64,000 bases of DNA from Glycomyces tritici (lineage in GTDB: Bacteria > Actinomycetota > Actinomycetes > Mycobacteriales > Micromonosporaceae), in the NCBI RefSeq assembly GCF_030403505.1, contig NZ_JAUEMJ010000001.1, forward strand, positions 557,762 through 621,761, written 5' to 3'. Below the pieces are notes generated by a model. That model searched no databases. It was not told the DNA's origin and saw nothing but the letters and a program-made list of their open reading frames with translations. Shown in pieces: positions 52,699-60,958 of the stretch; position 1 is the stretch's first letter; every line of letters starts with the position of its first letter. The position numbers and the translations under genes were made by a program.

Positions 52699-53295
52699 AT
52701 GACCGAAGCGCCGCGCGAAGCGCGCGAGCAGCAACAGCCGAGCACCCGAGAGCGGATCCAGCAGACCGCGATCGCGCTCTTCAGCGAGCACGGCTACGAG
52801 CACACCTCTCTACGGGAGATCGCCGAGCAGCTCGGCGTCACCAAGGCCGCGCTGTACTACCACTTCAAGACCAAGGAAGACATCGCGGCGAGCTTCTTCG
52901 ACTCCTACGCGGAGGATCTGGACCGCATCTGCGACTGGGGCGACACCCGGCCGCGGGAGCTCGACACCCGCACCGAGATGCTGCGCCGCTACGCGGAGGT
53001 CATCCGCGCGCACGTGCCGGTGCTGCGGTTCATGCAGAACAACCAGGCCGCGCTCACGCGCCTCGACCGCATGTCGGTCTTCAGGCTGCGTCAGCGGCGC
53101 CTGCACGCGCTGCTCGTCGAGTCGGACGCGCCGCTCATCCACCGCCTCCGGGCGTGGGACGCGATCACGACGCTCTACAGCAACTGGATCACCTATCCGC
53201 GCGGGGACGACTCCGAGGAGGACCTGCGCGAGGCGTCGCTGCAGATCTCGATCGGCATGATCCGCGCCAACGCCGCCGAGGAATCGCCTTCCTGA
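52699..53295 (+). CDS. TetR/AcrR-family transcriptional regulator
   Basis: The 198-aa protein has the N-terminal helix-turn-helix (TAIALFSEHGYEHTSLREIAEQLGVTKAALYYHFKTKEDI) and a helical ligand domain. It has no adjacent divergent target; the downstream neighbour is convergent (rsrA). It probably regulates a distant or its own gene. ATG 52699 starts it; the ribosome site is weak (GAGAATTGCCC), which may mean low expression. The ligand is unknown. Confidence 0.9.
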   Translation: MTEAPREAREQQQPSTRERIQQTAIALFSEHGYEHTSLREIAEQLGVTKAALYYHFKTKEDIAASFFDSYAEDLDRICDWGDTRPRELDTRTEMLRRYAEVIRAHVPVLRFMQNNQAALTRLDRMSVFRLRQRRLHALLVESDAPLIHRLRAWDAITTLYSNWITYPRGDDSEEDLREASLQISIGMIRANAAEESPS

Positions 53296-53454
53296 GCGCG
53301 TCCCCTGCGAGCGCGGTTCCCGGATGACCGCGATGCACGGGGCGACACGACCCCTGGAAAGCTCCCGGCGGGCGCACATCGCAGACGGCCGCGGTCGTCC
53401 AGGGCACGGTTGCGGTCGGCACGGTAGTAATGAAGATGGTCTCAATGCACGCAG

Positions 53455-53478
53455 TCGGGCCCGACTCGGTCGGGCCCG
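53455..53478. terminator. Hairpin in the convergent gap between tetR and rsrA
   Basis: CGGGCCCGA/TCGGGCCCG with a 5-nt loop lies between the two convergent genes. It has no T tract, so it is a tentative bidirectional terminator. Nothing else is seen in 53296-53553. Confidence 0.45.
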
Positions 53479-53553
53479 CACAGCGGTAGCGCGGGAGGCC
53501 GACCTCCGCAGCCCCTGCGGACGCGCCTGTTCGCGCTGAACCGCGGTTGCGGG

Positions 53554-53850
53554 CTAGCGGTCGCGCTCGGCGACTTCGCTGAAGATCTCGCTGACCTGCT
53601 CGATGGCGCTGAGCTTCTGGCGCAGGCGGGTCTTGACCTCGTCGGGCGCCTTCTCCTGGCTGCAGCAGCGGTGCACGATCGTGCGCACCTCCTGCTCGAT
53701 GCCGTACTCCGAGAGGCAGGGCGAGCACTCCTCGAGGTGGTCGCGGATCACGCCGCGGCGGCGGTCGGAGCACTCTTCGTCGAGATAGAGGTAGACCTCT
53801 TCGAGGACCTCGCGACAGTCGAGTTTGGGCTTCTCCGGTTCGGCGCTCAC
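53554..53850 (-). CDS. rsrA: Mycothiol-system zinc-binding anti-sigma factor RsrA
   Basis: RsrA holds SigR inactive and releases it when its cysteines form a disulphide under thiol stress. The 98-aa protein has the ZAS motif His38-x3-Cys42-x2-Cys45 (HLEECSPC), plus Cys12 in the position of the redox-sensing N-terminal cysteine of Streptomyces RsrA. The GTG start overlaps the sigR stop by four bases, giving tight stoichiometric coupling. Extra Cys27 and a later Cys-Cys pair (HRCCSQE) are also present. Confidence 0.95.
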   Translation of the reverse strand: MSAEPEKPKLDCREVLEEVYLYLDEECSDRRRGVIRDHLEECSPCLSEYGIEQEVRTIVHRCCSQEKAPDEVKTRLRQKLSAIEQVSEIFSEVAERDR

Positions 53851-54629
53851 TGCTGTCCCTCCCGTGCGGGCGAAAGGCCGCGGTCCGCGGCGTACGAGCT
53901 CAACAGCTGGCGCAGCTGCCGCCGGCCCCGGTGCAGCCGGGACATGACGGTGCCGATCGGGGTGCCCATGATGTCGGCGATCTCCTTGTAGGAGAAGCCT
54001 TCGACGTCCGCGAGGTAGACCGTGAGGCGGAAGTCCTCGCCGAGCTGCTGGAGGGCGTCCTTGACGTCCGAGTCCGGCAGGTGGTCGAGCGCTTCGGTCT
54101 CGGCCGAGCGCAGCCCGGAGGCGGAGTGCGACTCGGCGTCCGCGAGCTGCCAGTCCGTGATCTCGTCAGTGGGCGAGGTCAGCGGCTGGCGCTTCTTCTT
54201 GCGGTACGAGTTGATGTACGTGTTGGTGAGGATCCGGTACAGCCACGCCTTGAGGTTGGTGCCCTCGCGGAACTGGTGGAACTTCGAGTAGGCCTTGAGG
54301 AACGTCTCCTGCACCAGGTCCTCGGCGTCGGCCGGGTTGCGCGTCATGCGCAGCGCGGCACCGTAGAGCTGGTCGATCAGGGGCATCGCGTCGCGCTCGA
54401 ACCGCTCGCGCCGCTCCTGGGTGTTCTCGCTGCCTGCCTCGGTCACCGTCTCCCTCTCGTAGCCGACCAGTTCCGAGCCTACGGCAGCGGTGCGGGCAGG
54501 GGCGGAGGAAATACCGGCGGTCGTGACGCCGCCGACCGGGGAGACGCCGTTCGGCGACGGGGACCAGTCGGGGCCGCTCAGGAGCGCGGCGAGGCGCTCG
54601 TCTTCGCGTCCACGGAGGGTGGTGGTCAT
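53847..54629 (-). CDS. sigR: RNA polymerase ECF sigma factor SigR (SigH-type), long form
   Basis: SigR directs the response to disulphide stress, including mycothiol and thioredoxin genes. The protein has region 2 ([27 protein letters not shown] and [25 protein letters not shown]) and region 4 ([37 protein letters not shown]). ATG 54629 (260 aa) has AAGGAG 7 nt upstream. An internal GTG at 54446 with GAGGGA upstream gives a 199-aa form that starts just before region 1.2/2. The 61-residue extension is Ser/Gly/Pro-rich. Streptomyces makes the same two kinds of product, the long one being unstable. The operon also has rsrA. Confidence 0.95.
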   Translation of the reverse strand: MTTTLRGREDERLAALLSGPDWSPSPNGVSPVGGVTTAGISSAPARTAAVGSELVGYERETVTEAGSENTQERRERFERDAMPLIDQLYGAALRMTRNPADAEDLVQETFLKAYSKFHQFREGTNLKAWLYRILTNTYINSYRKKKRQPLTSPTDEITDWQLADAESHSASGLRSAETEALDHLPDSDVKDALQQLGEDFRLTVYLADVEGFSYKEIADIMGTPIGTVMSRLHRGRRQLRQLLSSYAADRGLSPAREGQQ

Positions 54630-54730
54630 GCGCTGGGCTCCTTCTCGACAGACTTCGTGGCCCGTGAGCCTTTCGCCGCAGCTCGCACGGCGCGTGGCCG
54701 GCGCTCCGAGGCGGGAGACTCGTCCCGAAC

Positions 54731-54756
54731 AACAGCGTCCGGCGCGGCTTCATTCC
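54731..54756 (-). promoter_or_regulatory. SigR-dependent autoregulatory promoter of sigR-rsrA
   Basis: On the minus strand GGAAT (54752-54756), an 18-bp spacer and GTT (54731-54733) match the SigR/SigH consensus GGAAT-N18-GTT exactly. The predicted start is about 90 nt before the long sigR ATG. An A/T-richer block further upstream (54830-54895), with the palindrome TACGAA-A-TTCGTA, may hold a second, vegetative promoter. Confidence 0.8.
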
Positions 54757-55049
54757 GCCCTCGGCGAAACCACGCGAGTCGTATCCGCCACATCACCCGT
54801 GCGCGTCGAACGCGCCTCGATATTTTCGGATGAAACATACGAAATTCGTAATATCACCTGAAATAGGTACTTAATAGATGGAAATGGCAACTTTCGGTGC
54901 ATGGGGTCGTTATCGTGTGTGGACCCGGAAGGGTCCTGATCGCGTCGGGAGACCGGCGCGTGAACTCCCAGTACCTGCCCCGGGCCGGCGAACATGACAC
55001 CGTCGTCGGTCCGGGGAGGTCACCATCCCCCGAAGCGGCCCCGGACGGC

Positions 55050-55092
55050 GAAAAGCCGCGACCTTCGCTGGGCCAGCGGTCGCGGCTTTCGG
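55050..55092 (-). terminator. Terminator of the whiB gene
   Basis: AAAGCCGCGACC/GGTCGCGGCTTT with an inner GCTGG-G-CCAGC stem; the minus-strand tail is TTTTCGCC. It lies 15 bp after the WhiB stop. Confidence 0.75.
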
Positions 55093-55106
55093 TTCGGCGG
55101 GTGCGG

Positions 55107-55460
55107 CTAGGCGCCGACCGCCAAGGGGTTGATGTCCTTCCAGACTTCGATCATCGCGCGGCGCTCGCGGGGCGCGGTGGCCCCCCAGACGCCGTGGCGG
55201 TCGCGGGCCTCCAGCGCCCGGACCAGGCAGGGCGTGCGCACCGGGCAGGACGCGCACATGGCGAGCGCCTCGTCGATGGGCTCGCGGGGCTCGGGGTACA
55301 TGACGTCGGGCTCGGCGTCGGCGCAGTTGCCCTGGCGGAGCCAGGCGTCGCCGCTCATCCGGTAGGCGCCTCTGATGATCTCGTTGCGGTATTCGGCGGC
55401 ATCGAGCAGCCGGGGGTCTCTCCGGGCTCGGGCTACTTCATCGGGGCGGATTCGCCGCAT
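55107..55460 (-). CDS. WhiB-family iron-sulphur transcription factor
   Basis: Wbl proteins carry a [4Fe-4S] cluster and bind sigma factor region 4 to control development, redox or resistance genes. The 117-aa protein has the four ligands Cys46, Cys69, Cys72 and Cys78 (C-x22-C-x2-C-x5-C) and the turn GVWGA (residues 90-94). A basic/aromatic end follows (RRAMIEVWKD). A ~40-residue N-terminal extension precedes the cluster domain. ATG 55460 follows GGGAGG. It is adjacent to sigR-rsrA, as another Wbl is in mycobacteria, but I cannot say which Wbl subclass it is. Confidence 0.93.
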   Translation of the reverse strand: MRRIRPDEVARARRDPRLLDAAEYRNEIIRGAYRMSGDAWLRQGNCADAEPDVMYPEPREPIDEALAMCASCPVRTPCLVRALEARDRHGVWGATAPRERRAMIEVWKDINPLAVGA

Positions 55461-55621
55461 TGCTGCCTCCCACTTTCCTTTGGATGCAGAGTCTTCCGCC
55501 GCCCGCCCTTCCGGTGTCGATCATCTCGACACGAGAAGCGATTCCCTTCGGCCGGCGACGGCTTGTACACGAAAGACCGACGACTTGGGGTACAGATACC
55601 TGGAGCCAATAGTGATTCAGT

Positions 55622-56329
55622 TCACAATCCTGGAATGGTCGTGGGGGCCTCCTCGGCGTCGACGGGGCGGACGAGTTCAGGGCCCTCGTTGTCGGCGCGG
55701 CCGACCGAGCGGCCCACCTTCCGGATCTCGAGGTCGTCCGGGAGCGAGGGGGCCGGGCCGGCGAGCAGCTCGCCCTCGTCGGCGTCCTCCTCCCCCAGCC
55801 AGGCGGCGTACCGCTCGGGGGGCAGGACGTACGGCATCCGGTCGTGGACCGTGGCCATCGCCTCGTCCACGGCCGGGCAGGTGAGGACCGTGAAGGTCAT
55901 GAGGTCGACGTCCCCGCGACGCCAGGTGTCCCACAGGCCCGCGAAGACGACGCCGCCCGGGCGGGTGAAGAAGTAGGGCTGCTTGCCGCCGCCGGGGAGC
56001 TTGCGCCACTCGTACCAGCCGTCGGCCGGGACGAGCGCGCGCCGAGAGGCGAACGGCCGCTTGTACGCCCGCGAAGACGCGACGGTCTCTATGCGCGCGT
56101 TGAACATCCGGTTGCCCACACTCGGGTCGGAGGCCCACGGCGGCACGAGGCCCCAGCGGGCGAGTTCGACCACGCGCTCCTCGCGGGACTTCGAGCGGCG
56201 CACCACGGGGGCGAGGGTCGTGGGCGCGATGTTGTACCGAGGGTCCCAAGCACCGGCGATGAGGTCTTCGGCATCGAAGAGCGCGGCCATGCTGGGGCTC
56301 GACTTGCTGTTGGCGTACCTTCCGCACAT
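55622..56329 (-). CDS. SRAP-domain protein (YedK/HMCES-like abasic-site crosslinker)
   Basis: SRAP proteins form a thiazolidine crosslink to abasic sites in single-stranded DNA through Cys2, protecting forks. The 235-aa protein starts MCGRYANS, leaving Cys2 at the mature N-terminus, so ATG 56329 is the necessary start. It contains the conserved Asn in FNARIET, Glu in DGWYEWRKL and His in VHDRMP. It is divergent from aroA, a gene order also seen in mycobacteria near sigH. Confidence 0.95.
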   Translation of the reverse strand: MCGRYANSKSSPSMAALFDAEDLIAGAWDPRYNIAPTTLAPVVRRSKSREERVVELARWGLVPPWASDPSVGNRMFNARIETVASSRAYKRPFASRRALVPADGWYEWRKLPGGGKQPYFFTRPGGVVFAGLWDTWRRGDVDLMTFTVLTCPAVDEAMATVHDRMPYVLPPERYAAWLGEEDADEGELLAGPAPSLPDDLEIRKVGRSVGRADNEGPELVRPVDAEEAPTTIPGL

Positions 56330-56462
56330 GCCCACACGGTAGCGCCCGCCACCGACACTCCGGCTCCCCAATTCCGGGACGTTCGCCGCAGCGGCCCCGC
56401 CCGCGCCACCCCCGGTGCGCCGACCTTCGAGTCCGCAGCTCGCGGGCCTCTAGAATGGCGGC

Positions 56463-57794
56463 GTGAACGCAACCACCGCCCCGCAGAAGCGCCGCTGGGA
56501 GACTCCGTTCGCGGAGGCCGAGCTGGACGCGATCGTCCGCGTGCCCGGCTCGAAGTCGATGACGGCCCGCGCCCTCATCCTCGCCGCGCTCGCTTCCGGT
56601 CCCTCCACCATCCGGCGGCCGCTCATCGCCCGCGACTCCCTGCTCATGGCCGAGGGGCTGCGGTCCATCGGCGTCGCGGTGGACACGGGCGACGACGAGG
56701 TCTGGACCGTCGCACCTGCAGCGTTCAAGGGCGGCAGCGAGGTCGACTGCGGGCTCGCCGGGACCGTCATGCGGTTCCTGCCCCCCGTCGCAGCGCTCGC
56801 CGACGGCCCGGTCGCCTTCGACGGCGACCCGCACGCCCGCAAGCGCCCCAATGACGGCGTCATCAAGGCCCTCCGGGACCTCGGCGTGGGGATCGAGGAC
56901 GGCGGGCGCCTCGCCCTGCCGTTCACCGTGAACGGCACCGGAACGGTCAAGGGCGGTGCGCTCGACATCGACGCCTCCAAGACCTCGCAGCTGGTGAGCG
57001 CGCTCCTCATGGCCGCACCCCGCTTCGAGCAGGGCCTCGACCTGCGCCACACCGGCGACAAGCCCGTCCCGAGCCGCCCCTACCTCGACATGGTCGTGCA
57101 CATGCTCCGCCAGGCCGGGGCCGAGGTCGACGACTCCGAGCCCGATCGGTGGCGCGTCGCGCCCGGCGAGCTCCAGGGCCGCGAATGGGTCATCGAACCG
57201 GACCTGCAGAACGCCGCGCCGTTCCTCATCGCCGCCGCCGCCGTCGGCGGCCGGGTGACCATCGAGGGCTGGCCCACCGAGACCACCCAGGCCGGGGACA
57301 AGATCCGCGACCTCCTCGTCCGGCTCGGCTCCCGCGTGGAGTGGAGCCGCGGCGGCCTCACCGTCATCGGATCGCCCTCGGTGCCGCCGGTCGAACTGGA
57401 CCTCGCCGACGCCGCCGAGCTCACCCCGACGCTCGCGGCGCTCTTCGGCGTCAACGAGGGCCCCTTCGAGATCCGCGGCGTCGCGCACATCCGCGGCCAC
57501 GAGACCGACCGGGTCTCGGCGCTCGTCACCGAGCTGCGCAAGATCGGCGCGGACGTGGACGAGTTCGAAGACGGCTTCCGCATCAACAAGGGCGGGCACG
57601 ACACCGGCACTTGGGAGACCTACGACGACCACCGCATGGCCCACGCCGGTGCCGTGGCCGGGCTGGTCGTCCCCGGGCTCGCGCTCTCCGACGTCAACTG
57701 CGTCTCCAAGACCTGGCCGGCCTTCGCCGAGGTCTGGGAGCAGTCGGTGCTCGGGCACGGGAACGCCGCATCGACCGAGGGGGCCGACGCCTAG
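56463..57794 (+). CDS. aroA: 3-phosphoshikimate 1-carboxyvinyltransferase (EPSP synthase)
   Basis: AroA joins shikimate-3-phosphate and PEP in the aromatic amino acid pathway and is the glyphosate target. The 443-aa enzyme has PGSKSMTARALILAALA, the CGLAGTVMRFLPPVAAL block (LAGT in place of the usual NAGT, as in other actinobacteria), RGHETDRVSALVTEL and the DDHRMAHAGAV motif. GTG 56463 gives a normal start. Its stop (TAG) overlaps the rsgA GTG by one base. Confidence 0.97.
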   Translation: MNATTAPQKRRWETPFAEAELDAIVRVPGSKSMTARALILAALASGPSTIRRPLIARDSLLMAEGLRSIGVAVDTGDDEVWTVAPAAFKGGSEVDCGLAGTVMRFLPPVAALADGPVAFDGDPHARKRPNDGVIKALRDLGVGIEDGGRLALPFTVNGTGTVKGGALDIDASKTSQLVSALLMAAPRFEQGLDLRHTGDKPVPSRPYLDMVVHMLRQAGAEVDDSEPDRWRVAPGELQGREWVIEPDLQNAAPFLIAAAAVGGRVTIEGWPTETTQAGDKIRDLLVRLGSRVEWSRGGLTVIGSPSVPPVELDLADAAELTPTLAALFGVNEGPFEIRGVAHIRGHETDRVSALVTELRKIGADVDEFEDGFRINKGGHDTGTWETYDDHRMAHAGAVAGLVVPGLALSDVNCVSKTWPAFAEVWEQSVLGHGNAASTEGADA

Positions 57795-58819
57795 TGCCGC
57801 AAGCGGGTTGGGACGCCGATGACGGCGCGGACGACGAAGAGTGGGACGAGGACGACATCAAAGTGCGGGCGACCCGCCGCTCCCGCCCGCGCACCAAGAT
57901 CCGCCCCAAGCACGAGCACGCGCAGGAAGGGTTCGTCACCGCGGTCGACCGCGGCCGCTACACCTGCCTGATCGAGGGCAGGACCGTGACGGCCATGAAG
58001 GCCCGTGAACTCGGCAAGCAGTCCATCGTGGTCGGCGACCGGGCCGCGCTCGTCGGCGACCGCTCCGGCAACCCCGGCACCCTCGCCCGGATCGTCAGGA
58101 TCGAACCGCGCCACGGGGAGCTGCGCCGCTCGGCCGACGACGAGAACGCCACCGAGCGCGTCGTCGTCGCCAACGTCGACCAGCTCGTGGTCGTCGCCAG
58201 CCTCATCGACCCGCCGCTGCGCTACGGGTTCGTCGACCGGTGCCTCGTCGCCGCCTACGACGCCGGGGTCGCGCCCGTGCTGTGCCTGACCAAGCACGAC
58301 CTCGCCCCCGAACTGGTCGCCGAGGCCCGCGCCTACTACTCCCAGCTCGACCTGACGATCGTGACCACCGAACCGGACGCGCCGCTCGAGGAGCTCACGG
58401 CGCTCCTGCGCGACAAGGAGAACGTGTTCTTCGGGCACTCCGGCGTCGGCAAGTCCACGCTCGTCAACCGCCTCGTGCCCGGGGCCGGACGCGTCGTGGC
58501 CGAGGTCCGCTCGATCGGCAAGGGCTCCCACACCTCCACCAGCACCGTCTCCTTCCCGCTGCCCCAGGGAGGCTGGGTCATCGACACGCCCGGCGTGCGC
58601 TCGTTCGGACTCGCGCACGTCACCGCCGACTCGATCCTGAAGGCCTTCCCCGAACTCCTCGAGGTCGCCCAGGACTGCCCGCGCGGCTGCACCCACACGC
58701 CCGAGATCGGCGACTGCGCCCTCGACGCCGCGATCGGCCCCGACGACCCGCGCGCGGGCCGCCTCGCGTCGTTCCGGCGCGTGCTCGCCTCCCTCAACGA
58801 GGCCGACACCAAGAACTAG
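57794..58819 (+). CDS. rsgA: Ribosome small-subunit-dependent GTPase RsgA
   Basis: RsgA is a circularly permuted GTPase that checks the decoding site during 30S maturation. The 341-aa protein has an acidic N-terminus, an OB-fold, and the G motifs in permuted order (G4 TKHD, then G1 GHSGVGKSTLVN and G3 DTPGVRSFGL). A C-terminal zinc cluster follows (CPRGCTH and GDC). GTG 57794 overlaps the aroA stop. Confidence 0.96.
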   Translation: MPQAGWDADDGADDEEWDEDDIKVRATRRSRPRTKIRPKHEHAQEGFVTAVDRGRYTCLIEGRTVTAMKARELGKQSIVVGDRAALVGDRSGNPGTLARIVRIEPRHGELRRSADDENATERVVVANVDQLVVVASLIDPPLRYGFVDRCLVAAYDAGVAPVLCLTKHDLAPELVAEARAYYSQLDLTIVTTEPDAPLEELTALLRDKENVFFGHSGVGKSTLVNRLVPGAGRVVAEVRSIGKGSHTSTSTVSFPLPQGGWVIDTPGVRSFGLAHVTADSILKAFPELLEVAQDCPRGCTHTPEIGDCALDAAIGPDDPRAGRLASFRRVLASLNEADTKN

Positions 58820-58879
58820 TTCACCTTTTCGTTGCCTCGCTGGTCGAGGGCACCTTCGAGGGCTCAGTAGGATGAGCCC

Positions 58880-59680
58880 ATGCCCACCTCCAGCTACAAC
58901 GACGATCTCGGCCTCGCACACCTGCTCGCGGACAGCGCCGCCCAGATCGGCAACAGCCGGTTCCGCTCCTCTGACCTGCGGGTCTCCTCGAAGCCGGACA
59001 TGACCGAGGTCACCGACGCGGACACGACGATCGAGGAGGTGCTGCGCTCCACGCTCGGACGCGCCCGCCCCCGCGACGGGATCTTCGGCGAGGAGTACGG
59101 CGACAACCCCGGCGCCTCGGGCCGCAAATGGGTCATCGACCCGATCGACGCCACCCGCAACTACGTTCGCGGCGTGCCGATCTGGGCCACCCTCATCGCC
59201 CTGTTCGACCGGGGCGAGCCCGTCGTCGGCGTCGTCAGCGCCCCCGCGCTCGGCCGCCGCTGGTGGGCCATGAAGGGCGCGGGCGCGTTCGCCGGACGCG
59301 ACCAGCGCGCGGGCAAGCGGATCCAGGTCTCGAAGGTCGGCACGCTCGCGGACGCGTCGGTGAGCATCTCCTCGATCACGGGCTGGGCCAAGCTCGACCG
59401 CCAGGGCGCGATGCTCGCGCTGCTCCACGAGGCGTGGCGCGAGCGCGGCTTCGGCGACTTCTACTCGTACTGCCTGCTCGCGGAGGGCGCCGTGGACATC
59501 GCGGCCGAGCCCGAAGTGGCCCTTTGGGATCTGGCGCCGCTGGCGCTGATCGTGGAGGAGGCGGGCGGGACGTTCACCGACCTGCGCGGCCGCGCCGGCC
59601 CCGATGGCGGCTCGGCACTGGCGACGAACGGGCTGCTGCACGCGGAGGCCCTGGAGCGCTTGAAGATCCGGGAGCCGTAA
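58880..59680 (+). CDS. hisN: Histidinol-phosphatase (inositol-monophosphatase type, HisN)
   Basis: HisN dephosphorylates histidinol phosphate in histidine synthesis. The 266-aa protein has the IMPase-fold metal sites Glu in FGEEYGD and Asp in [16 protein letters not shown], and the C-terminal Asp in [17 protein letters not shown]. The actinobacterial aroA-rsgA-hisN order supports HisN rather than a general inositol phosphatase. ATG 58880 follows AGGATGAG. Confidence 0.9.
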   Translation: MPTSSYNDDLGLAHLLADSAAQIGNSRFRSSDLRVSSKPDMTEVTDADTTIEEVLRSTLGRARPRDGIFGEEYGDNPGASGRKWVIDPIDATRNYVRGVPIWATLIALFDRGEPVVGVVSAPALGRRWWAMKGAGAFAGRDQRAGKRIQVSKVGTLADASVSISSITGWAKLDRQGAMLALLHEAWRERGFGDFYSYCLLAEGAVDIAAEPEVALWDLAPLALIVEEAGGTFTDLRGRAGPDGGSALATNGLLHAEALERLKIREP

Positions 59681-59685
59681 GGCGA

Positions 59686-59732
59686 GACGCGAGAGGGGGC
59701 GCGGCCGAAACGGCCGCGCCCCCTCTCGCGTC
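59686..59732. terminator. Bidirectional terminator between hisN and the CE7 esterase
   Basis: ACGCGAGAGGGGGCGCGGCC pairs perfectly with its complement across an AAA loop; a 21-bp stem lying between two convergent genes, 3 bp from the esterase stop. Confidence 0.85.
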
Positions 59733-59734
59733 GT

Positions 59735-60700
59735 CTAGCGTTCGGCGAGGAACTTGAGCTGCTCGCCCTTTTGGAGGATGCCGCCGCCTTCGTGGCCGTT
59801 CCAGGGCCACACGGTGATCCGCTTCTCGCCCTGCCAGCGGTTGTACGCCGCGAACACGGTGGAGGGCGGGCAGACGTCGTCCATCAGGGCCACCGAGTAG
59901 AGCGCGGGGGCGGTGCCGCGCGCGGCGAAGTTGACGCCGTCGAAGTAGTCGAGGGTCGCGAAGGCCCGCTCCTCACTGAGGCGCTGGCCGGCGAGGAATT
60001 CGCCGATCTCCTTGTAGGGGAAGGAGTCGGTGATGGTGGTGGCGCGGCGGAAGTAGGTCAGGAAGGGGACGTCGATCATCGCGCCCGCGAGGTCATCGCG
60101 CAGGCCGCCGACGGCCTGCGCGATGCCGCCGCCCTGGCTGCCGCCGGCGACGACGATCCGGTCGGGGTCGATGCCGTCGAGGCCCTTCGCGACGTCGACC
60201 GCGCGGACGGCGTCGGTGAAGACGCGCCGGTAGTAGTAGTGCTCGGGGTCTTCGATGCCCTGGGTCATCCAGCCCTTGTTGGTGGGGCCGGTGGTGCCGT
60301 AGGGGTCGCCGGTGTCACCGGGCTGCCAGTGGCCGAAGCCCTGGCCGCGGGTGTCCATGACGAACTGGGCCCAGCCCGCGGCGGGGATCGTGGTGTGCGA
60401 GAGCGGCAGCGAGCGGCCGCCGGAGTAGCCGATGTACTCGACGACGCACGGGAGGGGGCCTTCGACGCCCTTGGGCTTCACGAGCCAGGCCTTGATGGGG
60501 TGGCCGCCGAAACCGGCGAAGGTCACGTCGAACACTTCCATGGTGACCAGGTCGGTCGCGAACGGCTCGAGCCGCACGTCGAGGTCGTGGGCGGCGGCGT
60601 CGGAGAGGGTGCTCTTCCAGAACTCGTCGAAGTCGGCCGGTTCGGGCACCTCGGGTCGGTAGTCGCGGAGCTGTTCAAGGGGAAGGTCGAAAAGAGCCAT
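59735..60700 (-). CDS. Acetyl xylan esterase / cephalosporin-C deacetylase (CE7 family)
   Basis: CE7 esterases remove acetyl groups from xylan, acetylated oligosaccharides and cephalosporin C inside the cell. The 321-aa alpha/beta hydrolase has the nucleophile in GGSQGGG, Asp in LMDDVCPPST and His in NGHEGGG, with the family motifs DTRGQG and IEYIGY-like strand. ATG 60700 has no ribosome site, and the TACAAA box at 60707-60712 would start transcription at the ATG, so the mRNA is probably leaderless. A LacI-type operator lies just upstream of its -35 box. It is probably cytosolic, working on sugars brought in by the importer. Confidence 0.93.
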   Translation of the reverse strand: MALFDLPLEQLRDYRPEVPEPADFDEFWKSTLSDAAAHDLDVRLEPFATDLVTMEVFDVTFAGFGGHPIKAWLVKPKGVEGPLPCVVEYIGYSGGRSLPLSHTTIPAAGWAQFVMDTRGQGFGHWQPGDTGDPYGTTGPTNKGWMTQGIEDPEHYYYRRVFTDAVRAVDVAKGLDGIDPDRIVVAGGSQGGGIAQAVGGLRDDLAGAMIDVPFLTYFRRATTITDSFPYKEIGEFLAGQRLSEERAFATLDYFDGVNFAARGTAPALYSVALMDDVCPPSTVFAAYNRWQGEKRITVWPWNGHEGGGILQKGEQLKFLAER

Positions 60701-60706
60701 GGAGAG

Positions 60707-60751
60707 TTTGTAGCACGACCAAACGAACTTCTGCAATCGCAACCGCTTGCC
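60707..60751 (-). promoter_or_regulatory. Leaderless promoter and LacI-type operator of the CE7 esterase
   Basis: On the minus strand TTGCAG (60731-60736), 18 bp, TACAAA (60707-60712). The operator GGCAAGCGGTTGC (60739-60751) is identical over 13 bases to that in the sugar-importer promoter at 32206-32218. Confidence 0.7.
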
Positions 60752-60869
60752 CGGCTCGGTAGGGATTGCTCGAGCACCCCTGCCCCCTGGGACAACATCG
60801 TTCGCCACGCGCCAGACGGGGCAGAGGAATCACCGTAGGCCTCGTGCGTGTCTATTTTGTGCCAACCCC

Positions 60870-60899
60870 TTGCAAACGCTGTCCAATCGGGCTTACCGT
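60870..60899 (+). promoter_or_regulatory. Promoter with LacI-like site for the pectate lyase
   Basis: TTGCAA (60870-60875), 18 bp, TACCGT (60894-60899). TTGCAAACGCTGTCC overlaps the -35 and resembles the TGCAA-N-CG-CTTGC operator type, with one weaker arm. A TTGACA at 60916-60921 has no -10 at normal spacing. Confidence 0.5.
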
Positions 60900-60958
60900 G
60901 GCTTACGGCAATAGATTGACAATCATGAATATCTACACTCTTCGAAAGGCTCACGGAC

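Noticed and set aside
55530..55555. SigR-type promoter for whiB (GGGAAT on the minus strand)
   Set aside because: At 18-bp spacing the -10 reads GAT, not the highly conserved GTT.
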